Shown here in pieces: positions 25,492-34,087 of a stretch of 57,954 bases of DNA. This DNA is from an uncultured Bacteroidia bacterium (GTDB lineage: Bacteria > Bacteroidota > Bacteroidia > Bacteroidales > Prolixibacteraceae). Both the position numbers and the translations under genes were made by a program. Each line of letters opens with the position of its first letter. The first letter of the stretch is position 1. The notes below the pieces were generated by a model. That model was not told where the DNA came from and ran no database searches. It saw nothing but the letters and a program-made list of their open reading frames with translations. The DNA lies in the NCBI GenBank assembly GCA_903923905.1, contig CAIXZH010000091.1:1-57954 (forward strand), read 5' to 3'.

Positions 25492-28400
25492 CTACCTGAT
25501 TTGAATACCAATCCCCGAATTCAATTTTGCCTGATTAAATGAATCAAGATTGAAAACAATTCGGATCCTGTCCTTAAATGAACCGGTGATTGTTTCTATG
25601 TTCCCGGAAACAACCATTGGAATATAGATCTCAAAGAAGTTCCATAATCCGGCCTTCAGACCGGCCTCACAAAAGAGTGGCAAATCATTGCCCAAACCCA
25701 TACCATAATCATTTAAAAGAAGGTTGGCAAAGGGTTTTACCGGAATCCTGCTTATTTTTTCAGGTAGACTACTCGAGACAGATAAGGAGAGAAGCCAACG
25801 GCTGTATCCAAGTTTTTCATTTACAGGTGATACCAGGCCACCTTCAGTAAAAGTCATTTGCCTTGACCAAAAGCTGGTAGGAAAACTACGAAACCGATCA
25901 GGATAGGTCCCCTGGTAAAGATATAGATCGCGCCCACTTCTGCCACTGGCAGATAATGAATAGAATGGAATATCCAGATTCCTTTTAAACATTGTCCCGG
26001 CGAAGAGTCTGATATCCAAGCCATTTCTCTTTCCGTAATAGCTTAATTTGTAATTAAACTCAACCGATGTTTTGGCAAATGATTGGCCAGACTCGAAGGA
26101 AGTCAACAATCTATAAGGATTTATAAGTCCTGATTTTTCCAACTGGTATCCAAATTGAAGATAATATCTCATTTCCGCCTGCTCCTGATTTTCAATCTGA
26201 AAAAAATCGGATGCCGCAATATAGTTTCCATATATTTTTTGAGTTATGAAGTTATTCACATGTTTATTCCTGAAGAAAAGGTCAAATCCGGCCTTCATCT
26301 TGTGATAATTCTGATTTCCGGGAGCGCCGAATTGGGTTCCTTCCATGGAGATGGTTGCCAACCGTACCAGCTTATTGTATGGAGTAATATTGTAAGACAT
26401 TTTTCCAAATCCGGCAAAACCTGAATTATTGAGTGTATAAAACGGCATTACAAAATATTCGAAAGGTTTTGGGGTAAGGAACCCGTTATGGAGTGCCAGA
26501 CCAATCATAAATCCGTTTTCTCTGGTCCAGTTAAGTGCTGGGAAATACATTAAATATCGTTTTTCGGGATCCTCAAGTGAAAAGTAGAGTTGAGTTCGGA
26601 TTGGATCACCTTTAGGAAAGATGCCGCATCTACGAATGTTGTTATTAAGCCTGTATAATTCGGGTGTAACATGCCTGGGGTCGATCTTCAATTCAGTGTA
26701 GTTACCTGGTGGAACTTCTATCCATTTGTGGCCTTTAAAACCATCGATCCATTTTTCAATATAAACCGAATTCCGGATCATACCAGAAATTACCAACGGA
26801 GACGATATCTCTCCATTATTTTTAATCAGCAATTTCTGGTTATCCCAGCGTACCATTTTATAGTCCATTTTTTTGGTCGTACCTAAAAAGTCACCAAAAA
26901 ACCAGGTCAAGTCCTTTCCTGTATCGTATTCAAATAATTTGCGCAGATCGTCAGGCTGAGGATGTTTAAATTTCCACTGGCGATAATAGTCATGCATCGT
27001 AGAATCATAAAGTGAATCTCCAAGATAAGCTCTAAGATAATTGAATCCCAATCCTGCCTTTGTGTAAATAATAAGGCTGTAATTCATCGTATTGTAATCT
27101 GAGGCCTGCAGGTTTATTGATTGTTCGAGGTTATTATGGGCCTGGGCCAGCCATTCGAGTTCGCTCATCAATTTAATGGGCATTTGATCAATATGAAAGA
27201 ATTTTGCCAGCTTTTTATTGTTAGTGTAGATTTCCCATAGCTTCTTTTGCGGATATCTCACTTTCATATACCGCACCTCATTGGCACTGGTAATTCCTTC
27301 ATCCATAAACGGATATCTTCGCTCATCTGATCCAAGGGCACTGTAAAACCAATTATGAGCAACCTCGTGTGCGATTACTTCAACCAGTGTATACGTATCC
27401 TTTACTTTGCCAATTACCGTAATACCAGGATATTCCATTCCATCACCAGCACCGAGTGCTCCCTGAACTGCGATAAAACTGGAATAAGGATAATCGCCGT
27501 TCCATATTGAAAGATGTAAAATTGAATTATTCAAATAAGGTATCGCATCCTTCCAAAAATTTGCCTGTTGGTTAGTAAACATTACCCATGTGGTCACTTC
27601 CCTTGCTGAATCAGGAAGCACTACTTTACCTTTTAATATATGAAACCGCTTATCGGCAAACCATGCAAAATCATGTATTCTGGTTTGAGTATATCGGAGA
27701 GTTTTGATTTGTTTTGACGAAGGGGGAAATTTCAGGTCCCTCGAATCCCAGGTCGCCATCCAGGTGGTGTCGGCAGCAAGTCTATCAAGCATTTCGGCCT
27801 CACGATCATTTTGCAGATTCCCGGTTGCACCCACAACATAATTAGCCGGAAGTGTAATGCTTACATCAAAATTCCCAAACTCGGAGTAAAATTCACCCTG
27901 ATCCTGGTAGGACATCTGGTGCCATCCTGACCTGTCATAAACTGCTGGCTTGGGATACCATTGTGAAATCTGATAAGATTCCCCAATATGACCTAACCTT
28001 GAGGTTCCCCCTTTCGGAATTTTTACATGGAAGGGTGTTGCGATTTTTATAGTTTCACCCGGCATAATGGCTTGATTAAGGGCTAACCTGCAAATATCCG
28101 GCTGACCCGGCAATAAATTCCATTTAACCTGGTGATCATCCACCTTAAAGTCCAAAGAATCAATAAATCCTCTAAGTTCCGGATTTTTAAACAACTTTCC
28201 TTTACCATTCGTGCTGCGTAATTGCTTTGCTAATTCGGTCTTATTGTTTGAATACCCATTTGGCCAAAGATGAAAATATAGGAATTGAAGTGTATCGGGA
28301 GAGCGGTTAATATATTCTATTGTTTCAAAGGCATTTAATTCATTTTGCTTATCATCCAGTGTAACCTGCATTCGATAATTTACCTCCTGTTGAAAATATT

Positions 28401-28563
28401 TCTGTGATGATGCCTGAAAATGGGTTCCGGTTGTGAGCAGAACCAGGATCACAAGTTGCCTGAATAGGGTAGTTCGGAAATGTGTCCTCAAGTTATTTAC
28501 GCTCAGCGATTTTTTTTCATTTCTGTTAATAAAGTACTCTGAAGACAGCTGGTCTATTCTCAC
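25492..28563 (-). CDS. M1 family zinc metallopeptidase
   Basis: 1023 residues from a GTG start (28563); no ATG precedes the signal segment RQLVILVLLTTGTHFQASSQ, and a TTG at 28488 is an alternative. The N-terminal domain is M1-like beta sandwich. The gluzincin motif HEVAHNW is at about residue 400, with the third ligand in the following FMDEGITSANE segment. The C-terminal third is rich in aromatic beta-strand patterns (YYGKRNGLDIRLFAGTMF, FNLDSFNQAKLNSGIGIQIR), like the Bacteroidota M1 peptidases with a barrel-like tail. It is predicted to be an exported aminopeptidase. It is the first gene of a five-gene run without a 66-bp promoter. Confidence 0.88.
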   Translation of the reverse strand: MRIDQLSSEYFINRNEKKSLSVNNLRTHFRTTLFRQLVILVLLTTGTHFQASSQKYFQQEVNYRMQVTLDDKQNELNAFETIEYINRSPDTLQFLYFHLWPNGYSNNKTELAKQLRSTNGKGKLFKNPELRGFIDSLDFKVDDHQVKWNLLPGQPDICRLALNQAIMPGETIKIATPFHVKIPKGGTSRLGHIGESYQISQWYPKPAVYDRSGWHQMSYQDQGEFYSEFGNFDVSITLPANYVVGATGNLQNDREAEMLDRLAADTTWMATWDSRDLKFPPSSKQIKTLRYTQTRIHDFAWFADKRFHILKGKVVLPDSAREVTTWVMFTNQQANFWKDAIPYLNNSILHLSIWNGDYPYSSFIAVQGALGAGDGMEYPGITVIGKVKDTYTLVEVIAHEVAHNWFYSALGSDERRYPFMDEGITSANEVRYMKVRYPQKKLWEIYTNNKKLAKFFHIDQMPIKLMSELEWLAQAHNNLEQSINLQASDYNTMNYSLIIYTKAGLGFNYLRAYLGDSLYDSTMHDYYRQWKFKHPQPDDLRKLFEYDTGKDLTWFFGDFLGTTKKMDYKMVRWDNQKLLIKNNGEISSPLVISGMIRNSVYIEKWIDGFKGHKWIEVPPGNYTELKIDPRHVTPELYRLNNNIRRCGIFPKGDPIRTQLYFSLEDPEKRYLMYFPALNWTRENGFMIGLALHNGFLTPKPFEYFVMPFYTLNNSGFAGFGKMSYNITPYNKLVRLATISMEGTQFGAPGNQNYHKMKAGFDLFFRNKHVNNFITQKIYGNYIAASDFFQIENQEQAEMRYYLQFGYQLEKSGLINPYRLLTSFESGQSFAKTSVEFNYKLSYYGKRNGLDIRLFAGTMFKRNLDIPFYSLSASGRSGRDLYLYQGTYPDRFRSFPTSFWSRQMTFTEGGLVSPVNEKLGYSRWLLSLSVSSSLPEKISRIPVKPFANLLLNDYGMGLGNDLPLFCEAGLKAGLWNFFEIYIPMVVSGNIETITGSFKDRIRIVFNLDSFNQAKLNSGIGIQIR

Positions 28564-28623
28564 TTTCAGGATGGTTAGGAGCTATAATTTGCGATGAAAT
28601 AATAGAATTCCCGGATAATAAAT

Positions 28624-28677
28624 ATCCTGGGATTGGGCATTGGCCTTCATTTTGCCAATTACCACTCATCCCAGGAT
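28624..28677 (-). terminator. Hairpin downstream of the 110-residue stress protein gene
   Basis: Outer stem ATCCTGGGA / TCCCAGGAT (9 bp) with an inner TTGGC / GCCAA stem. It begins 16 bp after the stop of the gene ending at 28693 and precedes the M1 peptidase gene. Only a mild T-rich stretch follows. Confidence 0.55.
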
Positions 28678-28692
28678 GAAAAGGAAATGGGA

Positions 28693-29025
28693 TTAAATCA
28701 AAAGCAGAATAAGGATAATAACCAAAATAGTTCCACCACTGATATAGATGATTGTACCATTTTTACGTACATTTTCTTTAATTCCCCTGAGTTCTTTTCT
28801 CAGTTCACGTTTTTCTGAGAAGGTCATTTCCGATTTATCCATATTGCGAATCTCTTCAACCCGTTTAAATAGAAGAGCTTCTTCCTCTGCTGAAAGTTTA
28901 GTCTCTGTTTTAGCCAATATGGCGGTAGTTTCTGTTGCAGTCTTCAGGTCAGTTTTAGCTGCAAATGTCATTGTTGTGGTCAATGTGAAAATCATTAAGA
29001 TTCCAAAAAAAATAGTCTTTCTCAT
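28693..29025 (-). CDS. Small exported protein with C-terminal membrane anchor (paralogue of 51657-52025)
   Basis: 110 residues. A signal peptide (MRKTIFFGILMIFTLTTTMTFA) is followed by a charged helical segment with VEEIRNMDKSEMTFSEKREL and RKELRGIKENV, then a C-terminal membrane helix (IIYISGGTILVIILILLLI). The helix, GG and poly-L/I tail and the central EEI..MD...M...EK.ELR.E.R.IK pattern are shared with the protein at 51657-52025. I know no experimental function. It lies 39 bp after the universal stress protein in the P6 operon. Confidence 0.75.
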   Translation of the reverse strand: MRKTIFFGILMIFTLTTTMTFAAKTDLKTATETTAILAKTETKLSAEEEALLFKRVEEIRNMDKSEMTFSEKRELRKELRGIKENVRKNGTIIYISGGTILVIILILLLI

Positions 29026-29064
29026 TTTGTAGTTTTTAATATTAATTGATATAAATAAAAGTAA

Positions 29065-29535
29065 TTAGCAGTGTTTCCTGGTAGGAATGATATAAAGCGG
29101 GATTGTGGTCTGGCGCAGAACCTGTTCAGTAACACTTCCCATGACAATATTTTCCAGCCATTTTTTACTATGCGAGCCCATGACAATAAGATCGGCATGC
29201 AGTTGTTTTGCTGTCTTTAATATCGATTCAGCAAAATCGCCATCCTCAACAATCGTTTCAATCGTCCTGTCACCAAGATGAATTCTGGACTTATCCAAAA
29301 AATTCAGTGATGCAGTTTTCAGCATCCCGATTGCGTCAAACTGCAACGGATCGGTATTAAGGTAACCTGTAAACCCCATAATCGGAGAATAATCCATTGA
29401 AGAATAGTACACCGGGTCTGCTATGACGTGAAGCAAAATCACCTCAGCCTTCATTGACTGAGCCAACTCAAATCCCATTTCTGCTACTTTTTGTGCTGTT
29501 GGATCATAATCCAGAGCAATCAATACCTTTTTCAT
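29065..29535 (-). CDS. Universal stress protein (UspA family)
   Basis: 156 residues from MKKVLIALDYDPTAQKVAEM. The longer frame (to 29835) runs through the upstream lipoprotein in another frame and is discarded. Motifs: VLIALDYD at the N-terminus, VILLHVIADP, and the nucleotide-loop G-2X-G-9X-G(S/T)-like segment VMGSHSKKWLENIVMGSVTEQ near the C-terminus, as in ATP-binding USPs. It is cytoplasmic. It follows the YXWXGXW lipoprotein by 155 bp, with P6 upstream. Confidence 0.92.
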   Translation of the reverse strand: MKKVLIALDYDPTAQKVAEMGFELAQSMKAEVILLHVIADPVYYSSMDYSPIMGFTGYLNTDPLQFDAIGMLKTASLNFLDKSRIHLGDRTIETIVEDGDFAESILKTAKQLHADLIVMGSHSKKWLENIVMGSVTEQVLRQTTIPLYIIPTRKHC

Positions 29536-29690
29536 CTTGAGATTTATTAAAATTGTGTTTATAATCGAAGAAGCTGTATAATTTTGTCCAGGTCGAAGAG
29601 GCTGTGTATCGTGAGTGGGTTGGGGAAACCTGCCCCGGTAAAATGGGACAGGTTTTATATAAATCGGGTAATTTGAACTCCCAGATATTC

Positions 29691-29987
29691 TTATCTCTGC
29701 CAGGATCCCGCATTCCAACGATGTCCCTTTGAAGTAACTGCCCAATTGCCTTTTACATAGTGGCGACCACGAACTGGTTTCTGCCAGGATCCTTTCCCCT
29801 GAACATACATATTGGTTTGACCGTTCCACAGCCAATCACCGTCAATCCAGACATGCATGTCACTTGGTCGGACTGGCCTGGAGTATTCCACATATCCCGG
29901 CTCTGTTGCAACGTATCCTGTTGCTGAGCAGGAATTTAAGACTATTAGTATCCCTACGAGACTGATTAAAAAAATGAACTTTTTCAT
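29691..29987 (-). CDS. YXWXGXW-repeat lipoprotein
   Basis: 98 residues. Signal MKKFIFLISLVGILIVLNSC with lipobox VLNSC. The mature part carries three W-x-x-G-x-W-like motifs: HVWIDGDWLWNG, QGKGSWQKPVRGRHYVKGNW and HRWNAGSWQR, characteristic of the YXWXGXW (BcpO-like) repeat family of envelope lipoproteins. The function is unknown; it is predicted to sit at the outer membrane. It is the first gene of the P6 operon, 39 bp after the -7 box. Confidence 0.85.
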   Translation of the reverse strand: MKKFIFLISLVGILIVLNSCSATGYVATEPGYVEYSRPVRPSDMHVWIDGDWLWNGQTNMYVQGKGSWQKPVRGRHYVKGNWAVTSKGHRWNAGSWQR

Positions 29988-30025
29988 TTTGTTTTATCTA
30001 AAATTGTGAATGAATTTTCACGAAG

Positions 30026-30091
30026 TAAAGTTGACTCTGTTATTCTCTCAAACCGTTACACAATTTCTGCAAAGAGTTACAACATTCACAC
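30026..30091 (-). promoter_or_regulatory. 66-bp regulon promoter P6, for YXWXGXW lipoprotein and universal stress protein
   Basis: Minus strand: GTGTGAAT, 1 nt, TTGTAAC, 14 nt, GTGTAAC (30055-30061), 21 nt, -7 box CAACTTTA (30026-30033). The start codon follows 39 bp later. Confidence 0.88.
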
Positions 30092-30143
30092 TTTATAGAA
30101 AGTAATAAGATGGAATAACTCATTTTCAATTTTAATTGCAGTT

Positions 30144-30563
30144 CTATTTATGATCCCGATGAAAATGCAAAAGCCACCGGCAAACGAATCCGGGAGTGGT
30201 GCTTTTATCAATACTTACTCTCCGGTTTCCTGCATCAGGAGTTTGAAATAGGTCCTCACCATGGTAAATTTCGAGCCGGGCGGATTCTGATTTTAAAGAA
30301 TTAATTAAAACACAGGAGGATTTTGGCTCCCGGGAATTATTTGTTAATTGGTCATAATTAAGGATGATCCCTGTACCTGAACTGATTTGTGCAGAACTGT
30401 GCAACCGGGCTTCATCAGGCAAATCTGTCGGGCAGGGGATAAGGCTTAAAAATAAAACAGATATGAGCATAAAGAATACTACAACAGTAGCTGCTGAGAA
30501 TATCTTTTTCCACCGTGCCGGCCAAACCGATCTGTGACTCTTCTTTTTTAATTGGGCGTTCAT
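30144..30563 (-). CDS. Small hypothetical membrane-anchored protein
   Basis: 139 residues. A basic N-terminus (KKKSHRSVWPARWKK), one membrane helix (FSAATVVVFFMLISVLFLSL) and about 95 residues without recognisable motif. No family is recognised. It follows yceI by 46 bp on the same strand and would share promoter P7. The odd composition of the C-terminus (GFVCRWLLHFHRDHK) leaves some doubt that the reading frame is functional. Confidence 0.5.
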   Translation of the reverse strand: MNAQLKKKSHRSVWPARWKKIFSAATVVVFFMLISVLFLSLIPCPTDLPDEARLHSSAQISSGTGIILNYDQLTNNSREPKSSCVLINSLKSESARLEIYHGEDLFQTPDAGNRRVSIDKSTTPGFVCRWLLHFHRDHK

Positions 30564-30609
30564 ATTGTGGACAATAATAAATCCTCATTAGCAGTTAATC
30601 CATTGGTAT

Positions 30610-31197
30610 TTAGTCCAAATGCATATTCAAGACTTTCTGACCAATTTTTGTCAGCTCAACTTCACAGGATATCGAGACCTCATCGCTTACCATTAATCCG
30701 CCTGATTCGGTGGTTGCATTCCAGGTAAGTCCCCAGTCAGACCTTTTAATATTTCCGGTAACGGAAAATCCAGCCCTTTCATTTCCCCAGGGATCGTTTA
30801 AAATACCGCCAAACTGCACATTTAATTTTACGTTATGGGTAATTCCCATCATGGTTAATTCTCCCCACAATTCATGATTGCCACCTTTATCTGCTTTCAC
30901 TATTGTGCTTGATGTGAATGTAATTTGTTTAAACTTTTTGACATCAAAAAAATCACGACTTTTTAAATGCCTGTCACGTTTCACATCACCAGTATTTATT
31001 GTTGAGGCATCGATCCAGAGATCAACTTCGGAAGTTCTAAAGTCGAATCCGGTAGTGAAAATACTTGCATCAAATGTTTTGAAAATACCTCTGACATGAG
31101 CAATCATCAAATGTCTTACTTTAAAGCCAATTTCACTGTGAGCAGGATCGATGGCCCATTTTGTTTGTTCGAAAGCAGCAGCTTTTTTCATTTTCAT
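30610..31197 (-). CDS. YceI family protein
   Basis: 195 residues. The lipocalin-like YceI pattern begins TKWAIDPAHSEIGFKVRHLMI and continues with GDVKRDRHLKSRDFFDVKKF and TGNIKRSDWGLTWNATTESGG. Family members bind polyisoprenoids such as ubiquinone-type lipids; many are induced by osmotic, base or envelope stress. Unlike E. coli YceI this copy has no signal peptide, so it is predicted to be cytoplasmic. The ATG at 31197 follows promoter P7 by 27 bp. Confidence 0.92.
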   Translation of the reverse strand: MKMKKAAAFEQTKWAIDPAHSEIGFKVRHLMIAHVRGIFKTFDASIFTTGFDFRTSEVDLWIDASTINTGDVKRDRHLKSRDFFDVKKFKQITFTSSTIVKADKGGNHELWGELTMMGITHNVKLNVQFGGILNDPWGNERAGFSVTGNIKRSDWGLTWNATTESGGLMVSDEVSISCEVELTKIGQKVLNMHLD

Positions 31198-31223
31198 GTT
31201 TTAAAGGGGTTATTTAATACGTA

Positions 31224-31289
31224 CAAAGGTGGGCCCACATATTCTGATCTTTGTTACACAAAAATTCTAAAGAATTACATATTTCACAC
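31224..31289 (-). promoter_or_regulatory. 66-bp regulon promoter P7, for yceI
   Basis: Minus strand: GTGTGAAA, 1 nt, ATGTAAT, 14 nt, GTGTAAC (31253-31259), 21 nt, -7 box CACCTTTG (31224-31231). It lies back to back with P8; the two distal elements are 49 bp apart. Confidence 0.87.
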
Positions 31290-31338
31290 ATTTATAAACA
31301 ATTCCACTAATTTGAAATCTGAAACTGCTCTCTCTGAG

Positions 31339-31404
31339 GTGTGAATCATGTAAATTAATTCAAAAACTATATAACACCTGGTGTTTGAGTTGTATTCATC
31401 TTTG
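31339..31404 (+). promoter_or_regulatory. 66-bp regulon promoter P8, for mlaEFD
   Basis: The only plus-strand copy: GTGTGAATCATGTAAA, 14 nt, ATATAAC (31369-31375), 21 nt, -7 box CATCTTTG (31397-31404). The ATG of mlaE follows 24 bp later. That the element flips with the gene it serves confirms its polarity. Confidence 0.88.
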
Positions 31405-31427
31405 GTACATTGATATGAGAAAGCTAA

Positions 31428-32222
31428 ATGGTTAAAAACTACACCAAAGAATTTTTATTCTCAAAAGGGCTTGATGACTACTTTACCGGAATCAATGATG
31501 CCTTCAGATTTACTGCCCGCTTTTTTAAAGAGGTGGTTAAAAGGCCGATTCATTTACGGGAGGTCATCAATCAAAGTTTTGAAGTGGGTTTAAAATCGTT
31601 GGCGTTAATCTCCCTGACCGGATTTATTGTCGGTATCGTTTTTACAAAACAATCGCGTCCCTCACTCGAAGAATTTGGGGCAACATCCTGGCTCCCGTCC
31701 TTAATTGGAATTGCAATTATAAAAGCATTGGGTCCGTTGGTGACAGCCCTGATTTGTGCAGGTAAGGTAGGCTCAAGTATAGGCGCTGAACTTGGCTCCA
31801 TGAAAGTAACTGAACAAATAGATGCAATGGAAGTATCAGCAATTAACCCTTTTAAATATTTGGTAGTTACGCGGGTTTTAGCCACGACCATCACCATTCC
31901 CGTCCTGGCATTGTATTGCAGTTTTGTCGCACTTTATGGCTCCTACTTAAATGTTCATGCTGAAGAAACGAGCAGCCTGATCAGCTTTTATCAAAATGCA
32001 TTTAAAACCATCAACTTTCTGGACATCATTACTTCGGTAGTCAAAACAGTCGTATATGGATTCACCATAGGGATTGTGGGGTGTTACAAGGGTTTTAATG
32101 CCACACAGGGAACACGTGGAGTCGGGAACGCGGCAAACCAGGCTGTAGTGCTTGCCATGTTCCTTATATTTATTGAGGAGGTTATTATCGTTCAGATGAC
32201 CAATTGGATCCGATATTTTTAA
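31428..32222 (+). CDS. mlaE: MlaE-family lipid ABC transporter permease
   Basis: 264 residues with five hydrophobic helices. MlaE/Ttg2B/YrbE features are the amphipathic N-terminal segment, ALISLTGFIVGIVFTKQ, the EQIDAMEV coupling segment (about residue 128) and a C-terminal helix with FIEEVIIVQMT. With the ATPase and MCE protein it would move phospholipids between the inner and outer membrane. It is the first gene of a plus-strand operon: mlaF begins 13 bp after it. Confidence 0.93.
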   Translation: MVKNYTKEFLFSKGLDDYFTGINDAFRFTARFFKEVVKRPIHLREVINQSFEVGLKSLALISLTGFIVGIVFTKQSRPSLEEFGATSWLPSLIGIAIIKALGPLVTALICAGKVGSSIGAELGSMKVTEQIDAMEVSAINPFKYLVVTRVLATTITIPVLALYCSFVALYGSYLNVHAEETSSLISFYQNAFKTINFLDIITSVVKTVVYGFTIGIVGCYKGFNATQGTRGVGNAANQAVVLAMFLIFIEEVIIVQMTNWIRYF

Positions 32223-32235
32223 AGCCCGGTAAACT

Positions 32236-33003
32236 ATGACACAACATACCGTCAATAGAAACGAATCAGTAATATCAATTTCAGGATTATACAAGTCATT
32301 TGGCGATCTGGAGGTTTTAAAAGGAATTGACTTAAATCTCTTTAAAGGGGAAAACGTGGCTGTACTTGGTAAATCCGGAACCGGAAAGTCTGTACTGATA
32401 AAAATTATTATCGGGTTACTTAAACCTGATAAAGGGGAAGTGCTAGTGCTGGGAAGTAATGTAGCGGAATTAAGAAGTAAAGAATTGGATCAGATACGAT
32501 TGCGAATTGGATTTTCATTTCAAAGCAGTGCTTTATATGACAGTATGAATGTTTACCAGAATCTTGCTTTTCCCTTAACCATGAATGTAAAAAATCTCAG
32601 TAAAGGTAAAGTAGATGATGCCGTCATGGAAGTACTTGATGCTGTGGGACTAAGAGATAAACTTAAGCAAATGCCCTCTGACCTTTCAGGTGGACAACGC
32701 AAGCGTATTGGCATTGCACGCACCTTAATTCTTAAACCCGAAATAATGCTCTATGATGAACCGACCTCAGGTCTTGATCCCCTCACAAGTACTGAAATCA
32801 TTGAGTTGATTAATGAAGTTCAGCAAAAATATAACACCAGTTCTCTGATTATTACCCATGATCTGACCTGTGCAAAAAATACTGCAAACCGGATTGCCAT
32901 GCTATTCGAAGGAAAATTTTTGAAAATCGGAAAATTTGATGAGGTATTCGATACTGATGACGATCAGCTAAGAGGGTTTTATAATTACAATTTTATACAA
33001 TAA
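32236..33003 (+). CDS. mlaF: MlaF-type ABC transporter ATPase
   Basis: 255 residues. Walker A GKSGTGKSV (about residue 44), signature LSGGQRKRIGIARTL (about 148), Walker B IMLYDEPTSGLDPLT, and the switch histidine in IITHDL. The GTGKSV and GQRKR forms are typical of MlaF. It energises the MlaE permease. It lies 13 bp after mlaE, and mlaD starts 3 bp after its stop. Confidence 0.94.
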   Translation: MTQHTVNRNESVISISGLYKSFGDLEVLKGIDLNLFKGENVAVLGKSGTGKSVLIKIIIGLLKPDKGEVLVLGSNVAELRSKELDQIRLRIGFSFQSSALYDSMNVYQNLAFPLTMNVKNLSKGKVDDAVMEVLDAVGLRDKLKQMPSDLSGGQRKRIGIARTLILKPEIMLYDEPTSGLDPLTSTEIIELINEVQQKYNTSSLIITHDLTCAKNTANRIAMLFEGKFLKIGKFDEVFDTDDDQLRGFYNYNFIQ

Positions 33004-33006
33004 GCC

Positions 33007-33984
33007 ATGAATGAATCACCGAATAAACGGGCAATAATAGTAGGAGTTTTTATTTTTACAGGATTGGTATTCCTATTGGCAGGAATCCTGATCGTTGGCG
33101 ATCTTCGCGAAACTTTTAACCGGAAAATGAGACTTGTTTCGCATTTTAGCGATGTAGGTGGATTGCAAAGAGGTAATAATGTTTGGTTCTCAGGTGTGAA
33201 AATCGGTACTGTTAGTAGTCTGGAATTTTCTGGGAAATCACAAATCGAAGTTAGTCTCAATATTGCTATAAAGGCAAGGCAATATATTCGTAAAGACGCC
33301 AAGGTAAAACTAGGCACCGACGGGATTATCGGAAATAAAATACTGGTAATTTATGGAGGCACAGAACAATCAGCTGAAGTTGAAGAGGGAGACACATTAT
33401 CAGTAGAAAAAACGTTTACTTCTGAGGATATGATTAATACCCTGCAGGATAATAACAAAAACCTTTTGTCGATCACCACTGATCTTAAAATAATCAGTAA
33501 CAGGTTAGCGGCAGGCGAAGGGACAATCGGAAAATTATTAAATGACAACTCAGTCTATACAAACATCAATAATGCAACTTTATCACTTCAGAATGCTGCA
33601 GCAAAAGCACAACAACTTGCCGGTTCATTGGCCACTTTTAGTTCAGGACTTAATAAAAAGGGGACACTGGCGAATGAACTGACGACAGATACCCTTGTTT
33701 TTAATTCTGTTAAAGCGTCTGTTGCCAGATTCCGCCAAATAGCTGACACTGCAACGCTTTTCATATCAAATCTTAAAAAGGCAGGGAATAATCCGAAGTC
33801 TTCCATCGGGGTATTGTTGCATGATGAAGAGGCAGGAGCCAAATTAAAGGAGACAATTCTTAACCTGGATAGCAGCTCCAAAAAATTGGATGAAGACCTC
33901 GAAGCCGCACAACACAATATTTTATTACGTGGATTTTTCAGGAAAAAAGCTAAAGCGACTAAAAGTGACTCGCCTGCAAACTAG
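33007..33984 (+). CDS. mlaD: MlaD-family MCE protein
   Basis: 325 residues. One N-terminal membrane helix (AIIVGVFIFTGLVFLLAGIL), then the MCE domain (about 38-118) with HFSDVGGLQRGNNVWFSGVK and TDGIIGNKILVIYGG. A long helical region follows (about 140-300), and the tail is basic. MCE proteins form hexameric lipid-carrying rings attached to the inner membrane. A separate MlaC or MlaA is not visible in the window. Confidence 0.93.
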   Translation: MNESPNKRAIIVGVFIFTGLVFLLAGILIVGDLRETFNRKMRLVSHFSDVGGLQRGNNVWFSGVKIGTVSSLEFSGKSQIEVSLNIAIKARQYIRKDAKVKLGTDGIIGNKILVIYGGTEQSAEVEEGDTLSVEKTFTSEDMINTLQDNNKNLLSITTDLKIISNRLAAGEGTIGKLLNDNSVYTNINNATLSLQNAAAKAQQLAGSLATFSSGLNKKGTLANELTTDTLVFNSVKASVARFRQIADTATLFISNLKKAGNNPKSSIGVLLHDEEAGAKLKETILNLDSSSKKLDEDLEAAQHNILLRGFFRKKAKATKSDSPAN

Positions 33985-34014
33985 AAAATTCGATATATAA
34001 TACGTTAGTTGTTC

Positions 34015-34087
34015 AACCCTTAGGGGCTGCGTTTCCGCTTATTCCTAACCGTGGACTTCGGCGTGAGTTCAGCGGAAGCCCATGGTT
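34015..34087. terminator. Structured sequence between convergent mlaD and DUF3108 genes
   Basis: Complex inverted repeats: AACCGTGG (34047-34054) with CCATGGTT (34080-34087), and TTCCGCT with AGCGGAA. The structure fills the gap between convergent operons and touches the DUF3108 stop. It could be a bidirectional terminator or a remnant of a dispersed repeat; no flanking T-run is clear. Confidence 0.45.

Noticed and set aside
29504-29713. 69-codon frame between the universal stress protein and the lipoprotein, and the 256-codon extension of the former
   Set aside because: No signal or family features; it overlaps the start of the universal stress protein, whose natural N-terminus is the ATG at 29535.
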